Source of the DNA: WS-2 sp036507005
GTDB lineage: Bacteria; Eisenbacteria; RBG-16-71-46
Assembly: GCA_036507005.1 (NCBI GenBank)
Contig: DASXQT010000067.1
Span: 1 to 63,084 of the forward strand
DNA length: 63,084 bases
Reading direction: 5' to 3'
Part shown: positions 33,809-43,246 of the stretch, piece after piece
Numbering within the stretch: the first letter of the stretch is position 1
How the letters are laid out: each line of letters begins with the position of its first letter
Translations under genes and position numbers: made by a program
Notes under the pieces: model-generated
Told to the model about the DNA's origin: nothing
Seen by the model: the letters and a program-made list of their open reading frames with translations, nothing else
Database searches by the model: none

Positions 33809-35172
33809 TCGGCGCGACCCGCAGACCCGTGGGTGCCGCGAGCGCGGCGCTGTTCTGTGCGGCGTTCGTTTCGATCGCCCTCGCCCCGCGCGCCGCGCGC
33901 GCCGAGGCGGTGGTGCTGGCCGGGGGCACGGTGCATCCCGTGACCGGCCCGGCGATCGAGAACGGCATGGTGGTGATGCGCGACGGCCGGATCGAGGCGG
34001 TCGGCGTCAAGCTCAACGTCCCGGCCGGGGCGTCGGTGGTCTCCTGCAAGGGCCGCCACGTCTATCCCGGCATGCTCTCGCCGATCACCGTGCTCGGCCT
34101 GACCGAGGTCGGCAGCGTGGCCGGCACCAACGACTGGGAGGAAACCGGCAAGATCAATCCCAACGTGCGGGCCGAGGTCCAGATCAACCCCGAGAGCGAC
34201 CTGCTGCCGGTCACGCGCGTGAACGGCGTGACCAGCGCGCTGGTGGCGCCGCGCGGCGGCGTGCTCGCCGGCACCTCGGCGATCCTGCAGCTCGACGGAT
34301 GGACCGAGGAGGACATGACGGTGCGCGCCCCGGTCGGGCTCCACGTGAACTGGCCGGCGATGTCGGTCAACCACGCGTGGTGGGAGACGCGCAGCGAGGA
34401 GGAGCAGAAGAAGACCCGTGACGCCACGATCGATTCGCTCAAGCGCGCCTTCGACGACGCCCGCGCCTACTGGCGGGCGCGCGACGCCGAGGGCCGGCAG
34501 GGCGTGCCGCGCCACGACCGCGACGTGAAGTGGGACGCGATGGGGCGCGCGCTGCGCGGCGAGATCGCGGTGCTGATCCACGCCTCGGCGCTCAACCAGA
34601 TCCGCGCCGCGCTGCGGTTCGTGGACGAGCAGAAGCTGCCGAACGTGGTCCTGGTCGGCGGCGACGACGCCTGGCGCATCGCGGACGAGCTCAAGAGCCG
34701 CAACATCGCCGTGATCTGCGGCGGCACGCTCGAGCTGCCGTCGCGCCGCGACGAGCCGTACGACGCGGCCATGGCACTGCCCGCCAAGCTGGCCGCCGCG
34801 GGCGTGCGGTTCTGCATCTCGGACGGAGGCGGAGCGTTCACGGCGGCCAACGCCCGCAACCTGCCCTACCACGCCTCGATGGCCGCGGCCTTCGGCCTGG
34901 CGCCCGAGGAGGCGCTCAAGGCGGTGACGATCTACCCGGCGCAGATCTTAGGCGTCGGCGACCGGCTGGGCTCGATCGAGCCCGGGAAGATCGCGGACGT
35001 GATCGTCACCACCGGCGACCCGCTCGAGATCTCGACCCAGGTGGAGCAGGTCTACATCGCCGGCCGGCCGGTCTCGATGGAGACCCGGCAGACGCGCCTG
35101 TTCCACAAGTACGACGCGCGCCCCCGGGGCCTCAAGGCGCGCAGGCTCGTGAGGCAGCCCTCGGGCGGATAG
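33805..35172 (+). CDS. Exported amidohydrolase-family protein lacking the usual metal ligands
   Basis: A 455-residue exported protein, start overlapping the previous stop by four bases. Signal ALFCAAFVSIALAPRAARA, then the composite domain of amidohydrolases (VVLAGGTVHPVTGPAIENGM ... VYPGMLSPITVLGL ... LGSIEPGKIADVIVTTGDP). The HxH of the first barrel strand is replaced by Ser-Pro-Ile and no compensating His pair is seen in IAVLIHASALNQIRAAL, so it is likely a non-catalytic or differently working partner of the upstream enzyme. Such paired genes recur in several environmental phyla. A heterodimer with the upstream product is a reasonable inference. Confidence 0.8.
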   Translation: MIGATRRPVGAASAALFCAAFVSIALAPRAARAEAVVLAGGTVHPVTGPAIENGMVVMRDGRIEAVGVKLNVPAGASVVSCKGRHVYPGMLSPITVLGLTEVGSVAGTNDWEETGKINPNVRAEVQINPESDLLPVTRVNGVTSALVAPRGGVLAGTSAILQLDGWTEEDMTVRAPVGLHVNWPAMSVNHAWWETRSEEEQKKTRDATIDSLKRAFDDARAYWRARDAEGRQGVPRHDRDVKWDAMGRALRGEIAVLIHASALNQIRAALRFVDEQKLPNVVLVGGDDAWRIADELKSRNIAVICGGTLELPSRRDEPYDAAMALPAKLAAAGVRFCISDGGGAFTAANARNLPYHASMAAAFGLAPEEALKAVTIYPAQILGVGDRLGSIEPGKIADVIVTTGDPLEISTQVEQVYIAGRPVSMETRQTRLFHKYDARPRGLKARRLVRQPSGG

Positions 35173-35197
35173 CGCCCCGCCGGGCGGTGGAAACGAA

Positions 35198-35227
35198 GAG
35201 CGCGCGGGGCTCCGGCCCCGCGCGCTC
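35198..35227 (+). terminator. Strong hairpin after the amidohydrolase pair
   Basis: A perfect 12-bp stem (GAGCGCGCGGGG / CCCCGCGCGCTC) with a 6-base loop starts 25 bases after the stop codon and is followed by GTTGCCT. It is a terminator-type hairpin with a poor T-run. Confidence 0.6.
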
Positions 35228-35442
35228 GTTGCCTCGAGGCGTCCGCCCGCCCCTTCGCTCCGGCCCGGCGTCTCCGCCGCTTGTCTCGGGCCCTGAGCCC
35301 TGTCAGACTGCTTCCTGGCTGCTCGGGCGCCGCGACTGTCGGAATGGCCGCAGTGGGGTGCGCGTCCCGCGCCGCCCATCCGATGTCCAAGCTCCACGGC
35401 CACAGCCGCCTCCCGCCTTCACCTCCCCGCGACTGAGCCGCC

Positions 35443-37644
35443 ATGCATTGCCCTCGATGCACGCGGCCCGTTGCGCTGGACGCCGAGAACTGTCCTTCCT
35501 GCGGCGCCGCGCTGACCGACACCCTCGAAGCCGCATCACCCACGGCCGGAGAGCGCGCGAGCCCGCTCGAGCTCGAGCCGGGCTCGGCGTTCGCCGGCCG
35601 CTTCACCATCATCGAGAGGGTGGCGCAGGGCGGCATGGGCGTGGTCTACAAGGCCATCGACCAGGTGCTCGATCAGGAAGTCGCCCTCAAGCTGATCCAC
35701 CCGGCGCTGGCGCGCATCCCCGAGTTCGTCGAGCGCTTCAAGCGGGAAGTGCGGGTCACGCACCAGATCTCCCATCCCAACGTCTGCCGCGTCCACGATC
35801 TCGGTGAGTGCGACGGCGTCCCGTACATCTCGATGCAGTGGATCCACGGCCAGACGCTCCAGCAGCTCCTGAGTCAGGCCGGGCGACTCGATACCGGCCG
35901 CGGGCTCGAGATCGCCGAGAAGATCGCGGGGGCGCTGGAGGCCGCGCACGCCGAGGAGGTCGTCCACCGCGACCTCAAGCCCGGCAACGTGATGATCGAC
36001 GAGGCGGGCGAGGTCCACGTGATGGACTTCGGCCTGGCCGTCGAGCGCGGCGGCCGGGACCTGAGCGAGCCCGGCATCCCGCACGGCACGCCGCTCTACA
36101 TGGCCCCCGAGCAGTTGCGCGGCGACCCGGTGGACGTCCGCGCCGACCTCTACGCCCTCGGGCTCGTGCTGCGGGAGATGCTGACCGGAAGGCGCCCCGA
36201 GCCCGGGCTGCCGGCCTCGGACCCGCTGCGGTCGCAGGTGAGCCGGTCGGTGGTGCCGGTGCTCGAGAAGCTGCTCGCGTCCGACCGGGAGCAGCGCTAC
36301 GGATCGGCCCACGAGGTGGCGCAGGTGATCTCGAGCCTGAGAGGCGCGGCGCTGCCGGCCCCGCCGGGCCCGCCGCGGCGCTCGCTCCTCGCCTCGAGGC
36401 CGCGCCTCGTCCTGGCGCTCGCCGCGCTCGCCACGGCCGGCGTGCTCGCGGCCGTGTGGTGGTCGCTCCGGCCCCCGTCTCCCTCGGACGCCCGCACCTA
36501 CCACGACCGCGGGATGTACTACCTGCACGAGGAAGCCGACACCCGGACGAGCCTCGACAACGCGGTCCAGATGTTCCACCGCGCGGTGATCGCCGACTCC
36601 ACGTGGCCGCCGGCCTGGGCGGGCCTGGGCGAGGCCTACTGGGCGCGCTTCGAGCGCGTCAAGGATCCGGCCTCGGCGGAGGAGGCGAAGCGCGCGGTGG
36701 CGCGGGCGCTGAGCCTCGACCGCGCGAACGCCGAGGCGCGCAACGCCGAGGCCCGGGGATTCATCTCGCAGGGCAAGTACCGCGAGGCCCGGCAGGAGCT
36801 GCAGGAGGTCGTCTCCCAGGAGCCGCGGTTCGACATGGCGTGGGCGAACCTGGGCCGCGCCCATCGCGGGCTCGAGCAGTACGCGGACGGGCTCAAGGCG
36901 TTCGAGACCGCGATCAAGCTCCGGCCGGACCGGTTCCTCCACCACATCTATCTCGGCAACTTCTACCAGCAGTTCGGCGAGCACGACGAGGCGGAGAAAG
37001 CCTACCGGCGCGCGATCGACTTGAAGCCGGAGAGCCCGATCGCCTGGAGCAACCTGGGCGCGAGCCTGCTGTTCCAGGGGCAGTCGGAGAAGGCGGTCCC
37101 GGCGCTCCTGCGCTCCCTGGAGATCGAGGAGACCGCCGCGGCCCGGTCGAATCTGGGCACCGCCTACTATCAGCTCAAGCAATACGAGGAGGCCGCGCTG
37201 GCCTACCGGCGCGCGATGGAGCTCGAGCCCACGGTGGCCACGCACTGCGGCAATCTCGGCGACGCGCTGCGGATGCTGGGCCGCGAGGAGGGGGCGCGGG
37301 CGGCGTACGGAGAGGCGGTGCGACGGGCCCGCGCCCGGGCGCTGATCACGCCGCTCAAGCCGGCCTCACGCGCGTCCCTGGCGCTGTGGTGCGCCCATGC
37401 CGGAGACAAGCCCTGCGCGCTCGAGGAAGCGCGGGCGGCCGCGGCCATGCAGCCCAAGGACATCAACATCCTGTTCTGCAACGCGCAGGTCCGGTGCATC
37501 TTTGGCGACGACGACGGCGCGCTGGGCTGGCTCGAGAAAGCGGTTTCGCTCGGCCTGGGAAAGGCCGAGATCGAAAGCGACCCCGACCTCGCCCGGCTGC
37601 GCTCGCTCCCCCGCTTTCAGAGGATTCTGGGACTGGCGAGCTGA
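35443..37644 (+). CDS. Membrane Ser/Thr protein kinase with N-terminal zinc ribbon and C-terminal TPRs
   Basis: A 733-residue Hanks-type kinase. A zinc ribbon at the N-terminus has C3-x2-C6 and C17-x2-C20. The kinase domain spans about 54-310: glycine loop VAQGGMGVVYK, K83 in VALKLIH, catalytic HRDLKPGN (D177), DFG (D195), and GTPLYMAPEQL. A single membrane helix lies near 321-340 (LVLALAALATAGVLAAVWW). The outer or periplasmic part carries about six tetratricopeptide repeats from about 350 to 640. It probably senses a signal or partner outside and phosphorylates cytoplasmic targets; targets are unknown. Upstream hairpin and downstream convergent gene suggest a single-gene unit. Confidence 0.9.
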   Translation: MHCPRCTRPVALDAENCPSCGAALTDTLEAASPTAGERASPLELEPGSAFAGRFTIIERVAQGGMGVVYKAIDQVLDQEVALKLIHPALARIPEFVERFKREVRVTHQISHPNVCRVHDLGECDGVPYISMQWIHGQTLQQLLSQAGRLDTGRGLEIAEKIAGALEAAHAEEVVHRDLKPGNVMIDEAGEVHVMDFGLAVERGGRDLSEPGIPHGTPLYMAPEQLRGDPVDVRADLYALGLVLREMLTGRRPEPGLPASDPLRSQVSRSVVPVLEKLLASDREQRYGSAHEVAQVISSLRGAALPAPPGPPRRSLLASRPRLVLALAALATAGVLAAVWWSLRPPSPSDARTYHDRGMYYLHEEADTRTSLDNAVQMFHRAVIADSTWPPAWAGLGEAYWARFERVKDPASAEEAKRAVARALSLDRANAEARNAEARGFISQGKYREARQELQEVVSQEPRFDMAWANLGRAHRGLEQYADGLKAFETAIKLRPDRFLHHIYLGNFYQQFGEHDEAEKAYRRAIDLKPESPIAWSNLGASLLFQGQSEKAVPALLRSLEIEETAAARSNLGTAYYQLKQYEEAALAYRRAMELEPTVATHCGNLGDALRMLGREEGARAAYGEAVRRARARALITPLKPASRASLALWCAHAGDKPCALEEARAAAAMQPKDINILFCNAQVRCIFGDDDGALGWLEKAVSLGLGKAEIESDPDLARLRSLPRFQRILGLAS

Positions 37645-37663
37645 GCGGCGATCGCGTCTGCGC

Positions 37664-38062
37664 TCACGGGTCCTCGACGATGATCTGCGGATCCAGCTTG
37701 TATTTCTCCACCCCGCCGAACCTGGGATTCTTGTCGTAGGCCTTGACGTCGTACTTGAAGGCCTGAGCGACCCCCGGCCGGCCGGCAGGCACGCCCAGCT
37801 CCGGCGCCGTGCCCATGACCAGGCCGTTTCCCTTTCCCACGTCCGCGCCGCGCGACACCGAGGGGACGCCTCCCGTTCCCGCTGCTCCGCGGTCCTTGAA
37901 CATGGACGCCTTCGCGTCGCCGAACACGACCTCGGCCCACGTGACGGTGTCGGTCTCGCAGTTGTGGAAGTGCCAGACGACGGGCTGTCCGCTGTGAATG
38001 GCGACGGGATCGTCCGAAACCTGGATCTTGCCCCCGGTGATGAATACGTTGATCTCCTGCAT
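37664..38062 (-). CDS. Small soluble protein, possible cupredoxin-like beta-sandwich
   Basis: A 132-residue protein with AAAGGGGG before ATG 38062 and no signal peptide. Alternating strands (INVFITGGKIQVSDDPVAIH, GQPVVWHFHNCETDTVTWAE, AQAFKYDVKAY) and the end DPQIIVEDP resemble the layout of cupredoxin-like domains. There is no clear full set of copper ligands, although H33-like and C residues are present. The middle is Gly/Ala-rich. Convergent with the kinase gene, 19 bases apart. Function unknown. Confidence 0.5.
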   Translation of the reverse strand: MQEINVFITGGKIQVSDDPVAIHSGQPVVWHFHNCETDTVTWAEVVFGDAKASMFKDRGAAGTGGVPSVSRGADVGKGNGLVMGTAPELGVPAGRPGVAQAFKYDVKAYDKNPRFGGVEKYKLDPQIIVEDP

Positions 38063-38257
38063 GGCAATGCCCCCTTTCAGGTAGGTCGGCCAATGGGGGA
38101 GGTAGGCACATCAACGAGACGCCTTGTCCGGAGGAATGTCAAGCTGCGAAACCAGCAGGCGCGGGCCGCGCGGGGCGCATAGAGCCCGCGCGCGGCTTTC
38201 GTTACACTGCCGCGATTGTCCCTTGACGCCAACGTTCGCCGCCCCGGAGGTGCACGC

Positions 38258-41176
38258 GTGCATCGCCCCGCTCCGCGCGTCCCAGGCGGGCTCGCCCGCC
38301 GCGCGCCCGCCGTGCTCGTCGCCCACTCGCTCGCGGTCGCGCTCGCCTTCTCTCCCGCGCCCGCGGCCTCCCAGCCCGCGCCCTTCGACTTCTACGACCG
38401 CGGCCCCTATCGCGCGGGCGTCCCGCGCCCGGCCGAGGTGCTGGGCTACGAGGCCGGCACCTTCCACACCAGCTTCGGCAACATGGAGCGCTACGTGGAC
38501 GCGCTGCTGCGCGCCGCGCCCGAGCGCCTGCGGCGCGTGCCGTTCGGGCGCACCTACGAGTTCCGCGAGCGCGCGCTGCTGGTCGTCACCTCGCCCGCGA
38601 ACCACGCGCGCATAGCCGCGATCCGCGAGGCCACGGCGAAGCTCGCCGACCCGCGCCGGGTCGCGCGGCCCGCGAACGCGGAGGCGCTGATCCGCGACAC
38701 GCCGGTCACGGTGTGGCTCAACTACAGCATCCACGGCGACGAGTCGGCGTCGTTCGAGGCCATGGCGCAGGTGGCCTACCAGCTCGCCGCGGGCGAGGAC
38801 GCGGAGACCAGGAAGATCCTCGAGAACTGCGTCGTGATCCTCGACCTGGCCCACAACCCGGACGGCCACGAGCGGTTCGTGACCTGGGTGAACGCGCTCG
38901 GCAGCGGGAACCCCGACCCCTGGGCGCTCGAGCAGCAGCGGCAGCAGCCGTGGGGGATCGGCGGCCGCACCAATCACTACCAGTTCGACCTCAACCGCGA
39001 CGCGCTGGCGATGAGCCAGCTCGAGTCGCGGCAGATCGCGCGCGCGATCCGCGACTGGCATCCGCAGGTGTTCGTGGACCACCACGGGCAGACCGCCTCG
39101 TACTTCTTCCCGCCCACCGCCCCGCCGCTCCACCACGTGTTCCCGGAGGCCGACCTGGAGCGCTGGACCGAGCGCTTCGGGCGCGAGAACGCGCGCGCCT
39201 TCGACCGCTACGGGTGGAACTACTACGTGCGCGACGTGTTCGACTTCTTCTATCCCGGCTACTGGGACTCGTGGCCGACGCTGCTCGGGGCGATCGGGAT
39301 GACCTACGAGACCGACGGCGGCGGCAACCTCGCGCTGCGCCGCGACGACGAGACCGTGGTCACGCTGCGCGACGGCATCGAGCGCCACTTCGTGGCCTCG
39401 CTCGCGACCTGCTCGACGGCGGCGGCGAACCGCGCCGAGCGGCTGCGCGACTTCCACCGCTTCGCGCGCTCGGCGATCGATCAGGCGGGGGCGGGAGGCG
39501 TGCGCGCCTACGCGATCGATCCCGGCGACGATCCGGTGCGCGCCGCGGCGCTGGCCGAGAACCTGCTCGAGGCCGGCGTCGAGGTGGGCTGGCATGCGGC
39601 GCCGTTCCACGCCGCCTCGGCGCGCCCGGTGTGGAGCGACCCCCCCGCGACCAAGCCGGCGGGTAAGGGCAAGCGGGCTCCCGCGCCCGCGGCGGCCGGA
39701 GCGCACGCCTTCGAGCACGGCGCCTTCGTCGTGGACCTGGCGCAGCCCGCCGCGCGCGTGGCGCGCGCGCTGCTCGAGCGCGACGCGCCGATCGACAGCG
39801 GCTTCGCGCGCTCCCAGCTCGACAAGTACCAGCGCAACCTCGCGCGCGGGAAGAACGCGCCCTCCGAGCCCTACGACTTCTACGACGTGACCGCGTGGTC
39901 GCTGCCGGTGGCGTACGGCGTGGCGACGTTCGAGCTGTCCGCGCCGCCCGCGGGCGCGGCCCCGCTCGCCGCCCCCGATCCCGCGGCGGAGGATCCGGCC
40001 GAGGAGCGCCTGCCCGACACGCTCGCGGTCGGCGTGCCGCAGCCGGCCCGGGTGTCGCGCGCGGCGCCGCTCGCGCTGCGCGACGCCAAGGGCAAGACGG
40101 CGCTCGACCTCGCGGGCCGGATCGAGGGCGGCCGCGCGCGCACCGCCTACGTGTGGTCCTGTGCCCAGGACGGAGCGCCGCGACTCGCGCTCCGGCTGCT
40201 CCAGGAGGACTTCAAGGTCGCGACCGCCACCCGCCCGCTGCGTGCCGGGGACAAGGACTTCCCGCGCGGCTCGTTCATCGCCCGCGTGGAGCGCAATCCC
40301 GCGACGCTCCACGCGCGCATCGAGGCCCTGGCCCGGAGCTGCGGCGTGACGGTGGCCGCCGTGAACACCGCCTACACCGACCGCGGCGACACCGGCGTGG
40401 GCTCGGAGTCGGTGGTGAGCCTCAAGCGCCTGCGGCTCGCCGTGCTCGTGGACGGGCCGATCTCGCCCACCTCCTACGGCTGGCTGTGGTTCCTGCTCGA
40501 GCGCAGGCTCGGCCTGCGCTTCACCGCAGTGCGCGCCCAGGACCTGGGGGGCGCGGACCTCGACCGCTACAATGCGGTGGTGATCCCCGACGGCAACGCC
40601 GGCGCGCTTGCCTCCGCGATCGGCGAGGGCGGGATCGCGAAGCTCAAGGGCTGGGTCGCGCGCGGCGGCGCGCTGGTGTGCCTCGACGATGCGGCCGAGT
40701 TCCCGACCTTGAAGAGCGTGGGGCTCTCGAGCGCCTGGCCGGTGGGGGTGAGGAGGAAGGAGGCGAAGGAGGACGAGGACGAGAAGGAAGCGGTGCCCGA
40801 CAGCGTGCGCGAGGCGGAACGCCGGCCGCAGTACGTCCCCGGGGCGATCTTCTGGGCCAGCCTCGACCCGCGCCACTTCCTGTGCTACGGCTTCGAGCGG
40901 CCGCGCATCCCGGTCATGCTCCAGGGCCGGCTGTTCCTGCGGCCCTCGAAGGAGGGCGCCAACCCGATGACGTTCGACCGCGAGCCGCTCGCGCTCAGCG
41001 GCTGGACCTGGCCCGAGACCGCGCGCCGCCTCCAGGGCACCGCGTTCGCGGTGGACGAGCCGAGCGGCGACGGGCACGTGATCCTGATCGAGGGCCCCGT
41101 GACCTTCCGCCTGTTCTGGCGCAACACCGAGCGCCTGCTGCTCAACGCCATCACCTATGCGCCCGCTCTCGACTGA
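38258..41176 (+). CDS. Exported M14-family zinc carboxypeptidase-like peptidase
   Basis: About 972 residues from GTG 38258, chosen for the CCGGAGG eight bases upstream and the signal that follows (VLVAHSLAVALAFSPAPAASQ). The M14 domain has the zinc ligands H159 and E162 (SIHGDESAS), NPDG, DLNRDALAMSQLES, the third ligand region DHHGQ (H275/H276) and catalytic E351 in TYETDGGG. The large C-terminal half (about 450-970) is an added region without clear catalytic motifs, part of which looks like a glutamine-amidotransferase-like fold (LRLAVLVDGP, YNAVVIPDGNA, GWVARGGALVCLDD). It should trim peptides outside the cytoplasm. The stop lies 20 bases inside the next gene. Confidence 0.85.
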   Translation: MHRPAPRVPGGLARRAPAVLVAHSLAVALAFSPAPAASQPAPFDFYDRGPYRAGVPRPAEVLGYEAGTFHTSFGNMERYVDALLRAAPERLRRVPFGRTYEFRERALLVVTSPANHARIAAIREATAKLADPRRVARPANAEALIRDTPVTVWLNYSIHGDESASFEAMAQVAYQLAAGEDAETRKILENCVVILDLAHNPDGHERFVTWVNALGSGNPDPWALEQQRQQPWGIGGRTNHYQFDLNRDALAMSQLESRQIARAIRDWHPQVFVDHHGQTASYFFPPTAPPLHHVFPEADLERWTERFGRENARAFDRYGWNYYVRDVFDFFYPGYWDSWPTLLGAIGMTYETDGGGNLALRRDDETVVTLRDGIERHFVASLATCSTAAANRAERLRDFHRFARSAIDQAGAGGVRAYAIDPGDDPVRAAALAENLLEAGVEVGWHAAPFHAASARPVWSDPPATKPAGKGKRAPAPAAAGAHAFEHGAFVVDLAQPAARVARALLERDAPIDSGFARSQLDKYQRNLARGKNAPSEPYDFYDVTAWSLPVAYGVATFELSAPPAGAAPLAAPDPAAEDPAEERLPDTLAVGVPQPARVSRAAPLALRDAKGKTALDLAGRIEGGRARTAYVWSCAQDGAPRLALRLLQEDFKVATATRPLRAGDKDFPRGSFIARVERNPATLHARIEALARSCGVTVAAVNTAYTDRGDTGVGSESVVSLKRLRLAVLVDGPISPTSYGWLWFLLERRLGLRFTAVRAQDLGGADLDRYNAVVIPDGNAGALASAIGEGGIAKLKGWVARGGALVCLDDAAEFPTLKSVGLSSAWPVGVRRKEAKEDEDEKEAVPDSVREAERRPQYVPGAIFWASLDPRHFLCYGFERPRIPVMLQGRLFLRPSKEGANPMTFDREPLALSGWTWPETARRLQGTAFAVDEPSGDGHVILIEGPVTFRLFWRNTERLLLNAITYAPALD

Positions 41177-42230
41177 GACGCCGCTCGGCAAGCTCTCCGC
41201 CGCCGAGTTCGAGCGCGTGATCGCCCCGGCGCTCGCGCGCGGGCGCGAGGAGGTGCTGATCGGCCCGCGCATCGGGCACGACTGCGCGATCGTCCGGATC
41301 GGCGCGGGGCGGGTGCTCGCGCTCACCACCGATCCCCTCTCGCTCGTCCCCGCGCTCGGGCCCGCGGCCTCGGCGCGGCTCTCGTGCCACCTGGTGGCCT
41401 CGGACTTGTGCACCAGCGGCATCCCGCCCGCCTACGTCACGGTCGACCTCAACCTGCCGCCGCACATGGCGGAGAGCGAGCTGGCCGAGTACTGGCAGGC
41501 GATGGCGGCCGAGTGGACCCAGATCGGCGTCGAGGTCGTGGCCGGGCACACCGGGCGCTACGCGGGCTGCGACTACTCCATCCTGGGCGCGGCCACGCTG
41601 CTCGGCGTGGGCGACGAGGGGCGCTACCTCAGCCCCTCGATGGCGCGCCCCGGCGACTGCGTGATCGTCACCAAGGGTTGCGCCATCGAGGCCGCCGCGA
41701 TCGCGGCCCATCTCTTCCCGCGGCGGCTCGGCGCGCGGCTCGACCCCGAGGGCCTCGCGCGCGCCCGCGCGCTGCTCGATCAGGTGAGCGTGGTGGCCGA
41801 CTGCCGCGCGGCGCTCGGGGTCGGCGTGCACGAGCGCGGCGTGACCGCGCTCCACGACGCCACCGAGGGCGGGGTGCTGGGCGGCCTGCTCGAGCTGGCG
41901 CGCGCGAGCGGGCACGACCTGCGGGTCGAGCGCGCGAAGATCCCGCTCACGCCCGAGGCGCGCGCCGCGTGCGAGACGTTCGGCATCGATCCCTACTGGA
42001 CGCTCGCCGAGGGCGCGCTGATCGTGACCGTGCTGCCCGAGTTCGCCGCGGCGGTGATGGCCGCGCTCGCGGACAGCGGCATCGCCGCCGCCGAGGTGGG
42101 CGAGGTGGTGCGCGGCGCCGGCAACCTGTGGCTCACCGAGCCCGACGGCGCGGTGCGCACCCTGGTCGAGGCCGAGCCCGATCCCTACTGGGAGGCGTAC
42201 GGGCGCGCGGTGGCCGAGGGCTGGAGCTGA
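41157..42230 (+). CDS. AIR-synthase-related (PurM/HypE/ThiL superfamily) protein
   Basis: A 357-residue cytoplasmic protein with the two-domain layout of ATP-dependent AIR synthase relatives. The N-terminal domain holds IGHDCAIVRIG, LALTTDPLSLVP and LVASDLCTSGIPP; the C-terminal domain holds VTALHDATEGGVLGGLLELA and GNLWLTEPDG. The pattern is closest to stand-alone AIR-synthase-related or HypE-like proteins; no hydrogenase genes are near, and the N-terminal Cys/Sec motif of SelD is absent. Its ATG lies 20 bases before the end of the peptidase gene. Substrate unknown. Confidence 0.8.
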   Translation: MRPLSTETPLGKLSAAEFERVIAPALARGREEVLIGPRIGHDCAIVRIGAGRVLALTTDPLSLVPALGPAASARLSCHLVASDLCTSGIPPAYVTVDLNLPPHMAESELAEYWQAMAAEWTQIGVEVVAGHTGRYAGCDYSILGAATLLGVGDEGRYLSPSMARPGDCVIVTKGCAIEAAAIAAHLFPRRLGARLDPEGLARARALLDQVSVVADCRAALGVGVHERGVTALHDATEGGVLGGLLELARASGHDLRVERAKIPLTPEARAACETFGIDPYWTLAEGALIVTVLPEFAAAVMAALADSGIAAAEVGEVVRGAGNLWLTEPDGAVRTLVEAEPDPYWEAYGRAVAEGWS

Positions 42231-42237
42231 AACGCCG

Positions 42238-42266
42238 CGCGGCGGGGCCGGCAGAGCCCCGCCGCG
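42238..42266. terminator. Bidirectional terminator hairpin between convergent genes
   Basis: A perfect 11-bp stem (CGCGGCGGGGC / GCCCCGCCGCG) with a 7-base loop between the stops at 42230 (+) and 42286 (-). Confidence 0.6.
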
Positions 42267-42285
42267 AATCGGCTGCAGAGACGGC

Positions 42286-42858
42286 CTAGAACTTGATCGC
42301 GACTCCGAGCGAGGTGGTCCAGAAGTCGGGATTGAACTTGCCCTGCGAGAGCTGGGTCGACTGCTCCCCCATGAACACGTAGCGGCCGTTCAGGTCGACT
42401 GCCACCATCGGTGCGAGCGGCACGTTCAGCCCACCGCCCACGTGGGTGCCGAAGCTCCCGCGCGAGGCGTCGGGGATCAGGAGCTGGTCGCGGTAGTTGT
42501 ACAGGTTGGCGTAGATCCCCACCCCGCCTCCGGCGTAGAGCACGGGCAGCGGCGCGAGCCAGATCGAGAACGTGGCCGGGACCATGGTGACCTCGAGGTC
42601 GCCGTTGAAGTACTCCTCTTTGCGGTAGCCGACCGCGAACTCGTGCTTGAGCATCGGCGCCAGATTCCCGCGCAGCGCCAGGCCGACGAACGTCTTCGCC
42701 TCGCCCGAGCCGTCGGTGGCGCGCGTCACGCCGACCGAGGGCACGAGCTCGGCCGAGTGCGCGGCCGAGATCCCGACCAGCACCGCGACCACGAAGATCA
42801 GCACCCCGACCGCAACGCGGTAGAGCAGGTTGGGTTTCGTGCGCTCGGTGGACTCCAT
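42286..42858 (-). CDS. Outer-membrane beta-barrel-type protein
   Basis: A 190-residue protein with GGGAGG before ATG 42858. A long hydrophobic signal (YRVAVGVLIFVVAVLVGISAAHSA) precedes a mature part made of alternating strands (KTFVGLALRGNLAPMLKHEFAVGYR, LYAGGGVGIYANLYNY, MVAVDLNGRYVFMG). It ends TTSLGVAIKF with a C-terminal Phe, the usual signature for barrel insertion. Probably eight strands, by length. Role (structural, porin or binding) unknown. Confidence 0.7.
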   Translation of the reverse strand: MESTERTKPNLLYRVAVGVLIFVVAVLVGISAAHSAELVPSVGVTRATDGSGEAKTFVGLALRGNLAPMLKHEFAVGYRKEEYFNGDLEVTMVPATFSIWLAPLPVLYAGGGVGIYANLYNYRDQLLIPDASRGSFGTHVGGGLNVPLAPMVAVDLNGRYVFMGEQSTQLSQGKFNPDFWTTSLGVAIKF

Positions 42859-43246
42859 TTGCAACCTCCCCGTTCCGTCGTGGCTGGGCAGTGGATGAAC
42901 CGCGCGAGCAGTATCAAACTCCGTGCCGTGATGGGCGTTACGGCCCCCTGAACTTTCGCGGCCCGGGAACGCCATGAATCGCGCGGATTCCGGCGCCCGA
43001 CTTCGGGGCGGCCGCCAGGATCGGCCCCCCGCGCGGCCAAAAAAGGCCCTCACCGGCATGCAGTCCCCGCGGCGCGCGGGTGCATTCTGCAAGGGCGCGG
43101 CCGCGCGCCCGGGGCTTCGGCTGGCGTTCCGGCTCCCGCCGCCCGGGCGACCGCCGCCTCGCTCCGGGGTCCAGCGGCGTCCCGTCGTGTATCCTGCCGG
43201 CGTTCCGTCCCCTTTCGATCCGGAAGCCGTGCACAGGAGGAGCCCG
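42859..43246. other. Divergent intergenic region
   Basis: About 390 bases between the divergent starts at 42858 (-) and 43247 (+). It contains a short A-run inside an inverted GGCC pair (GGCCAAAAAAGGCC near 43036), but no gene I can support. TATCCT at about 43190 could be a -10 for the ferritin-like gene; no matching -35 is evident. Confidence 0.4.

Noticed and set aside
41157..42230. Selenophosphate synthetase (selD)
   Set aside because: General superfamily match only; the N-terminal Cys/Sec-Gly motif of SelD is missing.
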